A stretch of 64,000 nt of DNA from assembly GCF_003429665.1 (NCBI RefSeq), contig NZ_QUWK01000006.1, positions 124,001 to 188,000 on the forward strand, given 5' to 3'. Under the pieces are notes generated by a model. It was given only the letters and a program-made list of their open reading frames with translations, searched no databases and was not told the origin of the DNA. Positions 37,112 to 46,375 of this stretch are shown here, one piece after another. Both the position numbers and the translations under genes were made by a program. This stretch comes from Sphaerochaeta halotolerans. Its GTDB lineage: Bacteria > Spirochaetota > Spirochaetia > Sphaerochaetales > Sphaerochaetaceae. Each line of letters opens with the position of its first letter. Within the stretch, counting starts at the first letter, position 1.

Positions 37112-40100
37112 TCATGAAAATGCTTCAGCACAGGCCAATAACGCATCGCGGAAACAGTTCTCCGGGGGTTTTACCAAACCTGCACCAACCATACCAACGC
37201 CAGGTTTCTTGTGGGCAATGCCAGTATTGATGACAGGAAGCACCCCACTCTCAACAACCAGGCGGACATCAATACCGGTGGGGGTTCCTCTGAAGTCCAA
37301 AGCAGGAATCTTGTAATGGCTGTGTTCAGCCAGTGTTATTCCGTACATCCGCTTTGTGAAGGCTATCGCATCAGCTGGGGTTCCTCCGACGAATTTAACT
37401 ATTGCAGGAGCAGCAGCCATGGCAAATCCACCGATTCCAGAGGTCTCTGTTATGACCGAATCGCCAATATCGGGAGCACTGTCCTCAGCGGAAAATCCGG
37501 GAAGATACAACCCATCCACCATCCCCGCAGGACCGGTAAACCAACGGCCTGGCAATCCAGAGATTTGGATACCAAATTCAGTACCATTGCGAGCCATGGC
37601 AGTTATCATCGTACTTCCAGGAATACCCACAGCTGGATCAAGTGCACTTTTTGCAGCGGGCATCGACAAGTTTAGGAAGAAATGGTCATTGCCATGCATA
37701 AAAGTGAGTATTCTTGCTATGGCTTCAGGATCTTCATCCAGTAGCACGAGATCAGAGGCAAGTTCTCGAATCATCAGTGATGTCCCAGCCCTGTTCCTAT
37801 TATGGCATTCATCCCCCATCTGTAATGCTTGTACAATGATTCCACGCAAATCAATTGCCCCATGTCTCTGTATTGCTTTGTGCAAAATAGGGGCCAACTC
37901 ACTTGCCATCCAATGCAAACGACTAAGGACCTCCTCGGAAAATGCCCCATAGCGCAACACTTTTCCCAGTCCTTCATTCAGGGTAGCAAATGCGTAGTTT
38001 CCAAATATTTCATTCTTGATGATCCAGACCGGCATACTTGCAGTCATGATACCAGCCATGGGCCCAACACAGGCATGATGGTGGCATGGCTCAAATTGTA
38101 TCTTCCCGGAAGCTGCAAGCTGTTCTGCCTCCTCTGGATTGTGAGCCTTGCCCTCATACATAAGTGCACCGATGACAGCTCCACGCATAGGACCACACAT
38201 ACGGCTCCAGCTAACAGGAGGCCCCGCATGCAACACCAGATTATCATGCATGCCGGGAACTACATCCCGAGCAATACCAATCCCCTCAAGCATGGGTTTC
38301 CCCTGCATGAGACGTTCCACAGCCTTTCGATTTGCTTCTTCAACATCGATTGTGGTCATTCCAGAGAGCATTTCCAGTGCTCTGATGGCTTGTACATCCC
38401 CACCAGCAGGTGGTCTCCAATCGAGATGGACTGAGTTCTCCAAATTCTGGGAGAACGCCTCCAGTCCAAGATTTACAGCAATCGGACCGTCTTCAAACAA
38501 TGCAAGGATCTTCTCGGTATCAGGGATGGTGGGTGAAGACAAGGGGTGAGTATTCGATGGTATAGGTTGCACATCCCTGGGGTTCAATTTCTGACTCTCC
38601 GGCAGTTCAAAACCCTGTTTCTTTGCAAGCATGCGAAGCGCCAACATGGCAGCCTGATAGTTTGAAGGCATGACAATGATGCCCGCCTCCTCGAGAATGG
38701 CTCTTTGCCTCTCGTAGTGCTGCGGGTCTTTTTCTGTTCCGGTAACCGAAGCAATGACAGAGAGATACCCACCCCGTTTCTTGGCTTCTTCCTTGGCACG
38801 AACCAGCGAGGAGACCATTGCTCCAGCCGGATTGTCATGTGAACCATAGCCAAGGACACAATCCACCAATACAACTGCGATACTCCCATCGGAAATTTCA
38901 GCTTCTATACGTTCTGTTCTAGTACTTGGATCAATCATGGGATGAGGGCGACCAACGGTAAAAACATCATCCCCCAGATCAATGATTGTGTGTTGTACCG
39001 AGATATGGGGGTCAGGTGGGATGAAGTTCGGATCCGTCTGGTTGTTCGACCAGATACCTCCCATCGGCCCATGCAAAGCTAACCAGGTTTCATCTGCCAG
39101 AGTACCTCCTGTGTAGTATCCTCTGAGAAACTGCTGATCAGGACGCATCCCCTTCAATTCCCGTTCCACGATTGCATCGATACTTTTATGATCCAAATCA
39201 AAAGGCCAGGCATCATGATACTCCTTTGGTGCTACAGGACTTCCAGCCAATGTACTTGCCAGCCTTGCAGTCTCCTCCAGATTGTGTGCCCACCTGATAC
39301 GCTCAGGAAGCATGAATTCTGCCTCGTCAGATCCTATGAAATGAACCACTGCTGGTTTCCCACTCTCATGCAATGCCATGATTACATCATCGATGACTTC
39401 CTTTGCTGGGGGCTTTGAAATGACCACAATTACGCTTGTTTCCTTGTCTTTCCCCAGAGCAGCTATCCCCATTCGCATGGTCAGGCCAGCGACGGATGGG
39501 TTTTTCAAATCACGTCCCCCTGTACCAATGGCGTGGCTTACCCCTGACCCGTACCGATCGAGCAAGCTCGAGACTTCCTGCAATCCTGTACCTGATGCGG
39601 CAACAATGCCAACAGGTCCCTGCGCAACCACATTGGCAAAACAGAGCGGTTTGCCGGCAATTATCGCGGTACCGCAATCCGGTCCCATAAGGAGGAGCCC
39701 TTTTTCCCATGCCATTTTCTTAAGGGCAATTTCATCTTCTAGTGAAACGTTGTCGGAGAACAACATGACATGGAGGTTGTTTTTCAGTGCTTTTCTCGCT
39801 TCATATGCCGCATATTGGCCAGGCAGTGAAATGATGGCAATATTACGGTCGGGATACTGCTGGCATGCCGCTTGTATGGTTTTGGGTTGTTCAACGGTTT
39901 TGTCTGCTGCATCCGGAGCTGCTTTCCTTTCCAGAAGTGAAAAAGCATAAGACTCCATTGCATCAAGATCATCCTCATCTGTGCAATCCAAAGCTATCAG
40001 GAGGTCCATCGGCGTTGCACTGGAGAGTTCCTTTTCTGAAAACCCCTGATCGATGAGGAGCTCTACATTCACGGCAGTACCCATGGCAACTGTCGCTGTT

Positions 40101-40192
40101 TCTATTTCGGGTCTTTCCTGTAATTCTTTGCTCATGAGCATGAGGAATACAGAGTCGACATACACATCTTTTCGTATAACCACCCTTTTCAT
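37112..40192 (-). CDS. FdrA (AllF)-AllG fusion, acyl-CoA synthetase-like/DUF1116
   Basis: A 1026-residue protein. Residues 1 to about 550 match FdrA: an N-terminal ACT-like strand region, a CoA-binding segment (NIAIISLPGQYAAYEARKAL), GLLLMGPDCGTAIIAGKPL, VGIVAASGTGLQEVSSLLDR, and a ligase-like part (AVVLVDCVLGYGSHDNPAGA). Residues from about 560 to the end are the DUF1116 family of AllG/YlbE (MCGPMRGAVIGALMYEG, PCHHHACVGPMAGIMTASMP, GMPVGIPGSTMITAMARNGT-like text, SGIGGFAMAAAPAIVKFVGG). In E. coli these are separate genes for oxamate carbamoyltransferase subunits of 555 and 419 residues. First gene of the 11-gene operon; start at 40192 with GGAGG upstream. Fusion is seen; carbamoyl transfer is inferred from family. 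Confidence 0.85.
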   Translation of the reverse strand: MKRVVIRKDVYVDSVFLMLMSKELQERPEIETATVAMGTAVNVELLIDQGFSEKELSSATPMDLLIALDCTDEDDLDAMESYAFSLLERKAAPDAADKTVEQPKTIQAACQQYPDRNIAIISLPGQYAAYEARKALKNNLHVMLFSDNVSLEDEIALKKMAWEKGLLLMGPDCGTAIIAGKPLCFANVVAQGPVGIVAASGTGLQEVSSLLDRYGSGVSHAIGTGGRDLKNPSVAGLTMRMGIAALGKDKETSVIVVISKPPAKEVIDDVIMALHESGKPAVVHFIGSDEAEFMLPERIRWAHNLEETARLASTLAGSPVAPKEYHDAWPFDLDHKSIDAIVERELKGMRPDQQFLRGYYTGGTLADETWLALHGPMGGIWSNNQTDPNFIPPDPHISVQHTIIDLGDDVFTVGRPHPMIDPSTRTERIEAEISDGSIAVVLVDCVLGYGSHDNPAGAMVSSLVRAKEEAKKRGGYLSVIASVTGTEKDPQHYERQRAILEEAGIIVMPSNYQAAMLALRMLAKKQGFELPESQKLNPRDVQPIPSNTHPLSSPTIPDTEKILALFEDGPIAVNLGLEAFSQNLENSVHLDWRPPAGGDVQAIRALEMLSGMTTIDVEEANRKAVERLMQGKPMLEGIGIARDVVPGMHDNLVLHAGPPVSWSRMCGPMRGAVIGALMYEGKAHNPEEAEQLAASGKIQFEPCHHHACVGPMAGIMTASMPVWIIKNEIFGNYAFATLNEGLGKVLRYGAFSEEVLSRLHWMASELAPILHKAIQRHGAIDLRGIIVQALQMGDECHNRNRAGTSLMIRELASDLVLLDEDPEAIARILTFMHGNDHFFLNLSMPAAKSALDPAVGIPGSTMITAMARNGTEFGIQISGLPGRWFTGPAGMVDGLYLPGFSAEDSAPDIGDSVITETSGIGGFAMAAAPAIVKFVGGTPADAIAFTKRMYGITLAEHSHYKIPALDFRGTPTGIDVRLVVESGVLPVINTGIAHKKPGVGMVGAGLVKPPENCFRDALLACAEAFS

Positions 40193-40240
40193 ATTGGATT
40201 GCCTCCGAATGAATGTTCTGTCCTTTTTTCTACAGTCATA

Positions 40241-40268
40241 ATTATATACAACATTGTATACATGTCAA
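40241..40268 (-). promoter_or_regulatory. Promoter of the 27-40 kb operon
   Basis: On the minus strand TTGACA (40268-40263), a 16-nt spacer, and TATAAT (40246-40241) match the sigma-70 consensus at every base. The first start codon follows about 49 nt downstream of the -10 box. Confidence 0.75.
40245..40260. promoter_or_regulatory. GntR-type operator in the promoter spacer
   Basis: TATACAA-CA-TTGTATA is an inverted repeat lying between the -35 and -10 boxes and overlapping the -10. It contains TTGTATAC, typical of FCD-type GntR sites. Binding there would block RNA polymerase; the operon's own GntR protein is the likely binder. Confidence 0.55.
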
Positions 40269-40362
40269 TGAATATATGTATCCACAATGAATTATTTTTA
40301 TACTTACCTGACTTTTTCTCTCTAGGATACCTTTGCTTTCCTGAAGGATCTTAGCCATTCTT

Positions 40363-40388
40363 CTTGGAGGAAAAAACAGGCCTCCAAG
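40363..40388. terminator. Hairpin in the divergent region
   Basis: CTTGGAGG and CCTCCAAG pair over 8 bp around a 10-nt loop. There is no clear T-run, so it may be an RNA structure or an old terminator. Confidence 0.35.
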
Positions 40389-40474
40389 GAAGTTTCCATC
40401 GATACAACTTGCTTTAAATTTCGTACCTAACGGAGGATTAATGCACCATATTTATATATGTTTTTGTCGTTTAC

Positions 40475-40503
40475 TTGCAGTAATGTTAAAACCATGTTAT
40501 AAT
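40475..40503 (+). promoter_or_regulatory. Promoter of ablAB
   Basis: TTGCAG (40475-40480), a 17-nt spacer and TATAAT (40498-40503) precede the ablA start by 130 nt, leaving a leader of about 120 nt. Confidence 0.6.
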
Positions 40504-40632
40504 ATGTTTATTCAGAAAAAAGAATAATTGCCTATTGATTGAAGCAATCATTCGACCACAGACCTTCTGTGTGCCAAGGGGATTCTTTGCCTTTGGAGAT
40601 ACCACCGGAAGAAAACCGTACAGGAAAAACCC

Positions 40633-41973
40633 ATGCAATTTACAGATTCAGAACAGCAGATAGTAGACCGTTTCGATACAGATGTCAGCAGAGAACGCTG
40701 GCGCGACTGGAAGTGGCAGCTGAAGCATTGCATCAAGGACGTTGCAACGTTTGAGAAACTGCTTGACTACACGTTCCCTGAAGCGAAACGGAAGGACATT
40801 GAGGCAACCATTGCCAAATTCCCAATGGCCATCACACCCTACTACCTCTCACTCATTGACACTGATAATGTAGAAAATGATCCCATTTTCAAGCAGTCGT
40901 TCCCAGATGTACGGGAATTGAATATTGCTGAGTACGATATGGAAGATCCCTTGCATGAGGATGCAGACAGCCCTGTAACTGGCATCACCCACCGCTATCC
41001 GGACCGTGTGCTCTTCTTGATCAGCAACACGTGTGCAATGTATTGCCGTCACTGTACCAGGAAGCGCAAGGTCGGGGATGTGGACAATATTCCTAACCGT
41101 GAACAGATCAAGGCAGGCCTTGATTATATCAGGGACACCCCGCAGGTTCGCGATGTCCTGCTCAGTGGTGGAGATCCCTTCATGCTCCCAGACGCATATC
41201 TCGAATGGATTCTCTCAGAGCTGAGGGCAATACCCCATGTGGAAATCATTAGGATCGGAACAAGAATTCCTGTGGTACTCCCCTACCGGGTGGACGAGAA
41301 ACTGGTGAATATGCTGAAGAAGTATCATCCACTGTGGATCAACACCCAGTTCAACCACCCTCGCGAGCTTACCAAATCCTCGCGCAAGGCAGTGGAAATG
41401 CTCGCTGACGCAGGAATCCCCATGGGCAACCAATCCGTCCTGCTCAATGATGTGAATGACTGTCCCCGTATCATGAAGAAACTTGTTCAGAAACTGACCT
41501 ATAGCAGAGTACGTCCCTACTACCTCTACCAGTGTGACCTCTCCGAAGGGCTCACCCACTTCAGGACCTCAGTTGGCAAGGGTATAGAGATCATGGAAAG
41601 CCTTAGAGGCCATACCAGTGGCTTCTGTGTTCCCACCTATGTGATAGATGCCCCAGGCGGCGGTGGAAAGATTCCCATCATGCCCAACTATATTCTCTCC
41701 TGGTCCACAAACAAGGTGATTCTCCGCAACTTCGAGGGTGTTATCACCACCTACAGGGAACCGGACAGCTACACATCCGTGATGTGCGATCGTAATTGTG
41801 AGAAATGCACACTTGAGTTGAAACTGAATGACTCTGATGAGTTCAAGGCTCATGGTATTGAGAAACTTTTGGCTGACTATGACGATAGCTACTCCTTGAC
41901 GCCAGAGGGTCATGTAAATATAAGCGAGGCGTATGCCGAGGCAAATGCAGCCAGGAGCGCTAAGCATGGTTGA
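40633..41973 (+). CDS. ablA: Lysine 2,3-aminomutase
   Basis: A 446-residue radical SAM/PLP enzyme that converts L-alpha-lysine to L-beta-lysine. The radical SAM cluster motif [12 protein letters not shown] is near residue 135, the SAM glycine motif [12 protein letters not shown] near 180, the PLP lysine in [14 protein letters not shown] near 345, and the C-terminal zinc Cys cluster as [13 protein letters not shown] near 385. Length matches KamA/AblA (about 415-475). The start at 40633 has AGGA 7 nt upstream. It overlaps ablB by 8 nt; together they make N-epsilon-acetyl-beta-lysine, a compatible solute in methanogens and some bacteria. Lysine fermentation is the alternative role, but no other genes for it are here. 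Confidence 0.95.
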   Translation: MQFTDSEQQIVDRFDTDVSRERWRDWKWQLKHCIKDVATFEKLLDYTFPEAKRKDIEATIAKFPMAITPYYLSLIDTDNVENDPIFKQSFPDVRELNIAEYDMEDPLHEDADSPVTGITHRYPDRVLFLISNTCAMYCRHCTRKRKVGDVDNIPNREQIKAGLDYIRDTPQVRDVLLSGGDPFMLPDAYLEWILSELRAIPHVEIIRIGTRIPVVLPYRVDEKLVNMLKKYHPLWINTQFNHPRELTKSSRKAVEMLADAGIPMGNQSVLLNDVNDCPRIMKKLVQKLTYSRVRPYYLYQCDLSEGLTHFRTSVGKGIEIMESLRGHTSGFCVPTYVIDAPGGGGKIPIMPNYILSWSTNKVILRNFEGVITTYREPDSYTSVMCDRNCEKCTLELKLNDSDEFKAHGIEKLLADYDDSYSLTPEGHVNISEAYAEANAARSAKHG

Positions 41974-42805
41974 TACAAACGATACAATGGTGCGCTTGGA
42001 TGGAGCGATTGTCCAGCATGGCAGAAGCAATGACCGGGTTTACTTGATGGACATTGGTTCTGCTGATGCTTCTCTTCTCGTTCCCAAATTGTTGGATTTG
42101 GCGAACGAGAGAGGCTATGGGAAGATCTTTACCAAGATTCCCCGTTCAGTTTCCGCTCCCTTTCTGGAAGCTGGGTTCCTGGTTGAGGCAACTGCAGGCA
42201 AGCTGTTCCATGGGCAGGAGGAAGGTCTCTTCTTGGGAAAGTTTCTCGATGAGAAACGCCAGGATGAGGTTCTAGCCTCTGAGTATGAAAGAGTTCAGAG
42301 GTTGGCTTTTTCGACAAACCATGCAATGGCAAGACAGGAAGACACTGTTCGTTTGTGTTCGAAGCAAGATGCTGCATCAATGGCAAAACTCTATGCCAAG
42401 GTGTTTGACTCCTACCCCTTCCCCATCGACGACCCTTCATTCATCATGAAGACCATGGACGAAGGCACGGTCTATGCGGGAATCGAAGAGGATGGTGCGT
42501 TGGTTGCGCTGGCTTCAGGTGAGTGCAGTTTCAAGGAAGATACACGCTATTCTGAAATGACGGATTTTGCGACCTTGCCCGAGAAAAGAGGGAATGGATA
42601 TGCTCTCCTACTCCTTGCCTTTCTGGAAGAGGAGCTCAAAAAAAGAGGCATCCTCACCGCCTATACCATAGCGAGGGCAATCTCACCTGGGATGAACATC
42701 ACCTTTGCCAAGGCTGGCTACGCCTATGGTGGCAGATTACACAACAATACCAACATTGCAGGTAATATCGAGAGTATGAATGTGTGGTATAAAAGCTTGG
42801 TTTGA
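41966..42805 (+). CDS. ablB: Beta-lysine N6-acetyltransferase
   Basis: A 279-residue GNAT enzyme that acetylates beta-lysine. The C-terminal half has the acetyl-CoA fold: [20 protein letters not shown], the [20 protein letters not shown] signature with the RGNGYA pyrophosphate loop near residue 205, then [20 protein letters not shown] ending in the aromatic-rich [11 protein letters not shown]. The N-terminal half ([30 protein letters not shown]) is typical of AblB and unlike ordinary GNATs. The ATG at 41966 lies within the end of ablA and has CAGGAG 8 nt before it. Transcription ends at the hairpin at 42995. Confidence 0.92.
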   Translation: MVDTNDTMVRLDGAIVQHGRSNDRVYLMDIGSADASLLVPKLLDLANERGYGKIFTKIPRSVSAPFLEAGFLVEATAGKLFHGQEEGLFLGKFLDEKRQDEVLASEYERVQRLAFSTNHAMARQEDTVRLCSKQDAASMAKLYAKVFDSYPFPIDDPSFIMKTMDEGTVYAGIEEDGALVALASGECSFKEDTRYSEMTDFATLPEKRGNGYALLLLAFLEEELKKRGILTAYTIARAISPGMNITFAKAGYAYGGRLHNNTNIAGNIESMNVWYKSLV

Positions 42806-42994
42806 TTATGTTCAGCATGGGTGCCGCCTACTTGCCAAACAATATTTTCTAGCATCAATGCCGGGGGAGAACAACAGTATTCCCGGGTTGCTGGTGAGCC
42901 TGGTGATTTTCAGCAAAGCATTTCCTCCAAAGAGTGAGTCATTCGACCTGCTTTATGAAGAGGATTGACGAACTAGTACAAGCGAGTTATGGAA

Positions 42995-43020
42995 GAAGCC
43001 GTCGTGAATACGACGGCTTC
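42995..43020 (+). terminator. Terminator of ablAB
   Basis: GAAGCCGTCGT, loop GAAT, ACGACGGCTTC: a perfect 11-bp stem followed by TCTTA. It may also stop transcription from the opposite side. Confidence 0.8.
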
Positions 43021-43030
43021 TCTTACTGGT

Positions 43031-43190
43031 AATGAAAGGTATCAATACCCCAGGGCAAGCCCTGGACTCAGGAGGCGTTGCCTCCTTTTCCGCCCCAAGG
43101 GACGGGGTATCTCACCTTGCTTTCCCGGCACTCGCTCCAGAGAGGAACCTTCCTGCTGATTCCTTTCCTCTCGCTCCGCTGGGGAATCAA
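43031..43190 (+). repeat. Solo IS605-type left end, copy 2
   Basis: About 160 bp starting AATGAAAGGTATCAATACC, with hairpins CAGGGCAAGCCCTGG and AGGCGTTGCCT, and ending CGCTCCGCTGGGGAATCAA, where TnpB would continue. No transposase or right end follows; it abuts the dpaL 3' end. The sequence is more than 90 percent like the copy at 47230 by eye. Confidence 0.8.
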
Positions 43191-43198
43191 TTGTATTT

Positions 43199-44443
43199 CT
43201 ACAGATTATGCCAGTACTCCTTGGGAACTGGATTGGCACCCTCCCAGATAATCTGGCGGAAGTGAATGGGATCGGTATTCCCTTCTGTGTTAATGAAGAG
43301 CACCTGGCTCTCCTTATCCAAGCCCAGTGCTTCCTTCAACTCCTTGAGACCAGGATACTGCATGATGGAGGCAAATGCCCCAAGAGTTACTGCCCCACTC
43401 TCCCCACTGATGATGAGGGGGTCGCCATTGAGCGGGGTTGCATACATTCTCATACCCTTTGCAGCAATATAGTCGGGCACCTTGATGAAGGCATCAGCAT
43501 CCTCGTTGAGGATTTCCCATGCGAGGGGGCTCGGGTCTCCGCAAGCAAGGCCGGCCATGATGGTATCGAGGGATCCTCCAACAGAGTGAGGCTTCCCATC
43601 TCCAGCCAAGGCACTCTCATAGATACAGGAAGCCTTATCCGGCTCGACAACGATGCATTTCGGGGCATCCTGGCCAAAGAGCGCATGATAGAACCCGATC
43701 ACTGAGGCTGCCAAGGCACCAACACCAGCCTGGATGAAAAGATGGGTCGGCTTCACAATGCCAACCCCGGAGAACTGCTCCTGGGTTTCTGCCAGCAAAG
43801 TAAGGTATCCTTGCATAATCCATGTGGGAATCTCGGTGTAGTTGTCCCAGCTGGTGTCACTGATGATGATCCAACCATGCTTCTCTGCATCAGCAGCAAC
43901 CTGACGAACAGCGTCATCGTAGTTTCCATCCACGATTACTACCTTTGCTCCATTGCTCTTGATTGCATCGATACGACGAACACTGGTTTCAGAGTGAACA
44001 TAGATGACACATTTGAAGCCCAGGCGTTTTGCCGCCCAAGCGATACCTCTTCCATGATTACCGTCAGTGGCACTGGCGAAGGTAAGATCACCAACCTTGT
44101 CCTTGACTTCCTGACTGGCAAGGTACTCAAAGGAGGTGTCAGAACCGGAAAGACCAAGCAGTTTCTGGAGATATCGGTACAGGGCAAATGAACCACCCAA
44201 TACTTTGAAGCTGTTCAACTGCAAACGGCTGGACTCATCCTTGGTCCAGATTCCGCCTACACCGAACATCGCCGCCAGATTGGGCAAGCCTTGAAGGGGG
44301 CTCATCCTATAGCCAGGGATCTGCCTGTGGAATCGTCGGGAGCACTGGGCTTGTTTCATGGAAAAGAGTTCCTCAGCAAGCTTTGTATTCTTCTGGTGGG
44401 GCTCACGAACTATGTACGATATTTCCTGATGTGTACCGGTCAT
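43199..44443 (-). CDS. dpaL: Diaminopropionate ammonia-lyase
   Basis: A 414-residue fold-type II PLP enzyme that splits 2,3-diaminopropionate to pyruvate and ammonia. Seen: GYRMSPLQGLPNLAAMFGVG near residue 45, WTKDESSRLQLNSFKVLGGS with the PLP lysine near 80, SATDGNHGRGIAWAAKRLG near 130, IIISDTSWDNYTEIPTWIMQ and FIQAGVGALAASVIGFYHAL (phosphate-binding glycine region), and GLACGDPSPLAWEIL. These match E. coli YgeX/DpaL of about 398 residues. The start at 44443 follows GGAGG by 5 nt; an upstream ATG four codons away lacks spacing. Convergent with ablB; no clear operon partner. Confidence 0.93.
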   Translation of the reverse strand: MTGTHQEISYIVREPHQKNTKLAEELFSMKQAQCSRRFHRQIPGYRMSPLQGLPNLAAMFGVGGIWTKDESSRLQLNSFKVLGGSFALYRYLQKLLGLSGSDTSFEYLASQEVKDKVGDLTFASATDGNHGRGIAWAAKRLGFKCVIYVHSETSVRRIDAIKSNGAKVVIVDGNYDDAVRQVAADAEKHGWIIISDTSWDNYTEIPTWIMQGYLTLLAETQEQFSGVGIVKPTHLFIQAGVGALAASVIGFYHALFGQDAPKCIVVEPDKASCIYESALAGDGKPHSVGGSLDTIMAGLACGDPSPLAWEILNEDADAFIKVPDYIAAKGMRMYATPLNGDPLIISGESGAVTLGAFASIMQYPGLKELKEALGLDKESQVLFINTEGNTDPIHFRQIIWEGANPVPKEYWHNL

Positions 44444-44702
44444 ATCATCCTCCAATATGGTAATTACTTATATACTTCAATTATTCTAATTAAACTACTA
44501 ATATCAGCAATTATTCAAGTACTCATTGCTTATATGACCAATTAATCCTAAATAGATTAAGTTCATGATTGTTTCATCATTGCATCCGTGACAAACCATC
44601 CTTACAGGTACTTTCCTCTGGAAGGTTTTGGTCGCATGGTATGCTGAATACATCATACGGACATTGTAGGGACAGCTTAGCTGGTTCCACAAGGGTTAGA
44701 CC

Positions 44703-45743
44703 CTACTCTTTTATGTGATACGTCTCATCTGTAAGCGAGTACACAAGGTTTCCTTCAGTTGCTTTTTCACTGAGTATCACTTCCTTGTCATTCGTAAAGA
44801 ACACAGCACTGACTCCCTCAAGACTGTTGATCAAATCCAAACCTTTCTCATACCCCAACGCATACACGCTGGTGGAAAGGGCATCTGCAAGGAATGAACT
44901 TTGGGTGATGATACTTACGCTGGTAAAATCACTCTCCACTGGGAATCCGGTTTTGGTGTCCAGGATGTGGTGGTAGGTCTTCCCATCAAGTTCCAGGAAT
45001 CGTTCATAGGGCCCACTGGTGACCAAAGAAGTATCATCCAGCTCCACAATCATCACGTAGGCACCTCTTCCTTCATCTGGATCCTGAATCCCGATTTTCC
45101 AGAGGGATCCATCAGGCTTCCTTCCCAGCGTCAGGACATTTCCCCCAAGATTAACAATGGCTTGTTCAACCCCATGGTCCAGGAGTATCTGCTTCACCTC
45201 GTCAGCAGCATATCCTTTGGCAATACCGCCTAGGTCCAAGGCCATGCCCTTTATGGGTAGATAGACCTCCCGCTTCTCTCGATTAAGGTGGACCTTGGTG
45301 TAGTCAACCAAGGGGAGCAAGGAGGCAATCTCTTCATCAGGTGGGCGTCTTGCATTCTCTCCTCCAATATCCCAGGCTTGCACCAGTGGGGCGATGGTGG
45401 GGTCGAAGGCTCCCCCACTCAGGCGTGCTATTTCCAAAGCTTTTTCAATTACTGCAAAGGTATCGGGGGAGACTTTCACTGATTCCTTTCCTGCATTGGC
45501 GTTCACCAAAGCAATCTCACTGGAGTTTGTATGGAGGCTCATATGGTCCTCTATCTCCCTGATCCGTGCAAAGGCAGTAGAGAATGCTTCCTCGCTTGGG
45601 TGATCATATATGGTGATTTTACATACGGTTCCAAGCATGAGGAAACTCTGTGACTCTGGTTCGGATGCAGTTCTGTCGCAAGAGACAAGCAGCAATACGA
45701 TCCCTATAAGCACTATTGAGAGCAACGGTGTTCGGTGTTTCAT
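44703..45743 (-). CDS. apbE: FAD:protein FMN transferase (ApbE lipoprotein)
   Basis: A 346-residue periplasmic lipoprotein that attaches FMN to Ser/Thr residues of proteins such as Rnf/Nqr subunits. The lipobox LLLVSC ends the signal peptide at Cys22. Family motifs: [34 protein letters not shown] near 105, [17 protein letters not shown] near 165, [20 protein letters not shown], and [18 protein letters not shown] near 260, with the metal-binding Asp/Thr. The start at 45743 has no obvious ribosome site but places the signal peptide correctly. Its target protein is not encoded in the window. Confidence 0.92.
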   Translation of the reverse strand: MKHRTPLLSIVLIGIVLLLVSCDRTASEPESQSFLMLGTVCKITIYDHPSEEAFSTAFARIREIEDHMSLHTNSSEIALVNANAGKESVKVSPDTFAVIEKALEIARLSGGAFDPTIAPLVQAWDIGGENARRPPDEEIASLLPLVDYTKVHLNREKREVYLPIKGMALDLGGIAKGYAADEVKQILLDHGVEQAIVNLGGNVLTLGRKPDGSLWKIGIQDPDEGRGAYVMIVELDDTSLVTSGPYERFLELDGKTYHHILDTKTGFPVESDFTSVSIITQSSFLADALSTSVYALGYEKGLDLINSLEGVSAVFFTNDKEVILSEKATEGNLVYSLTDETYHIKE

Positions 45744-45859
45744 ATACAGCTAGGCATTATGGTAAAAACAACAGGAAGTTTCAACGCCTAAACACAACAA
45801 CCAACAGATCGTTGTATGCAGACCAGACGACCTGTTGATTTCATGGTCTATTGCAAGAT

Positions 45860-46249
45860 TCAGTTCTGGAGAGCACTCTCATCCACCTGGGCATCCACTG
45901 CTGCCCTACTGATGGACTCAATTCCGTTCAGACAACCTGCTTTTGTTGCATATCCGTCTTCAGCCATAGCAATGTTCAAGCCGTTTGAGGCCAAAAGCCG
46001 ATATCGATATTTTCCCGCACTGTCAAAGTACACCTCATATTTGGGATACTTGAGTGATGGACCTGGCTTCTGCAACGTCTGGTCCTCAATTGGAGAAAGT
46101 GCATTCTTCTTGATTGTCTCCACACCCTCCCGGCAGGTAACAAGGCTTGAGTAGTTCTTGCTGGTAAGTACCGTCTGGTAGTTTGCAGCCTGTAGGCTGA
46201 ACCGATAGAAACCTTTGGGGGTTTTGGTAATGATGAATCTTCCTGGCAT
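45860..46249 (-). CDS. DUF1508 (YegP-like) tandem-repeat protein
   Basis: A 129-residue protein of two DUF1508 repeats: residues 1-50 (FIITKTPKGFYRFSLQAANY ending in SLVTCREGVETIKKNA) and about 66-118 (YEVYFDSAGKYRYRLLASNG ending in TKAGCLNGIESISRAA). Family members are small cytoplasmic beta-rich proteins of unknown biochemical role. The second repeat reads NIAMAEDGYATKAG where the first reads QTVLTSKNYSSLVT. The start at 46249 follows AAGGAG by 6 nt. Monocistronic. Confidence 0.85.
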   Translation of the reverse strand: MPGRFIITKTPKGFYRFSLQAANYQTVLTSKNYSSLVTCREGVETIKKNALSPIEDQTLQKPGPSLKYPKYEVYFDSAGKYRYRLLASNGLNIAMAEDGYATKAGCLNGIESISRAAVDAQVDESALQN

Positions 46250-46375
46250 AGGCCGCTCCTTCTTTAGTGGTGCTTTCAGTATAGGAAGGTAACAGAGTAA
46301 AAAGCAAGAAGTGGATACTATCTACCAGCAATGAAAATGATTATGTCTTGTTTTTATGGTGCAATCAGGGACATG

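Larger units (their letters stand above)
40193..40632. other. Divergent regulatory region between the catabolic operon and ablA
   Basis: 440 AT-rich bases hold two consensus promoters pointing outward (40241-40268 minus, 40475-40503 plus), the operator-like palindrome and a hairpin at 40363-40388 (CTTGGAGG / CCTCCAAG). I looked for a lysine riboswitch before ablA and saw none. A short frame at 40539-40754 overlaps ablA in another phase and is not called. Confidence 0.6.
42806..43198. other. Intergenic region with terminator and mobile-element left end
   Basis: Between ablB and the convergent dpaL gene. It holds the ablAB terminator (42995-43020) and a solo IS605-type left end (43031-43190). 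Bases 42806-42990 show no gene or motif I recognise. Confidence 0.5.

Noticed and set aside
40504-40632. Lysine riboswitch in the ablA leader
   Set aside because: The leader is only about 120 nt and I could not find the conserved core helices or the AGAGGxGC-type motif.
44504-44692. Small minus-strand frame between dpaL and apbE
   Set aside because: Sixty-two codons with no ribosome site or family resemblance; the region reads as ordinary spacer.
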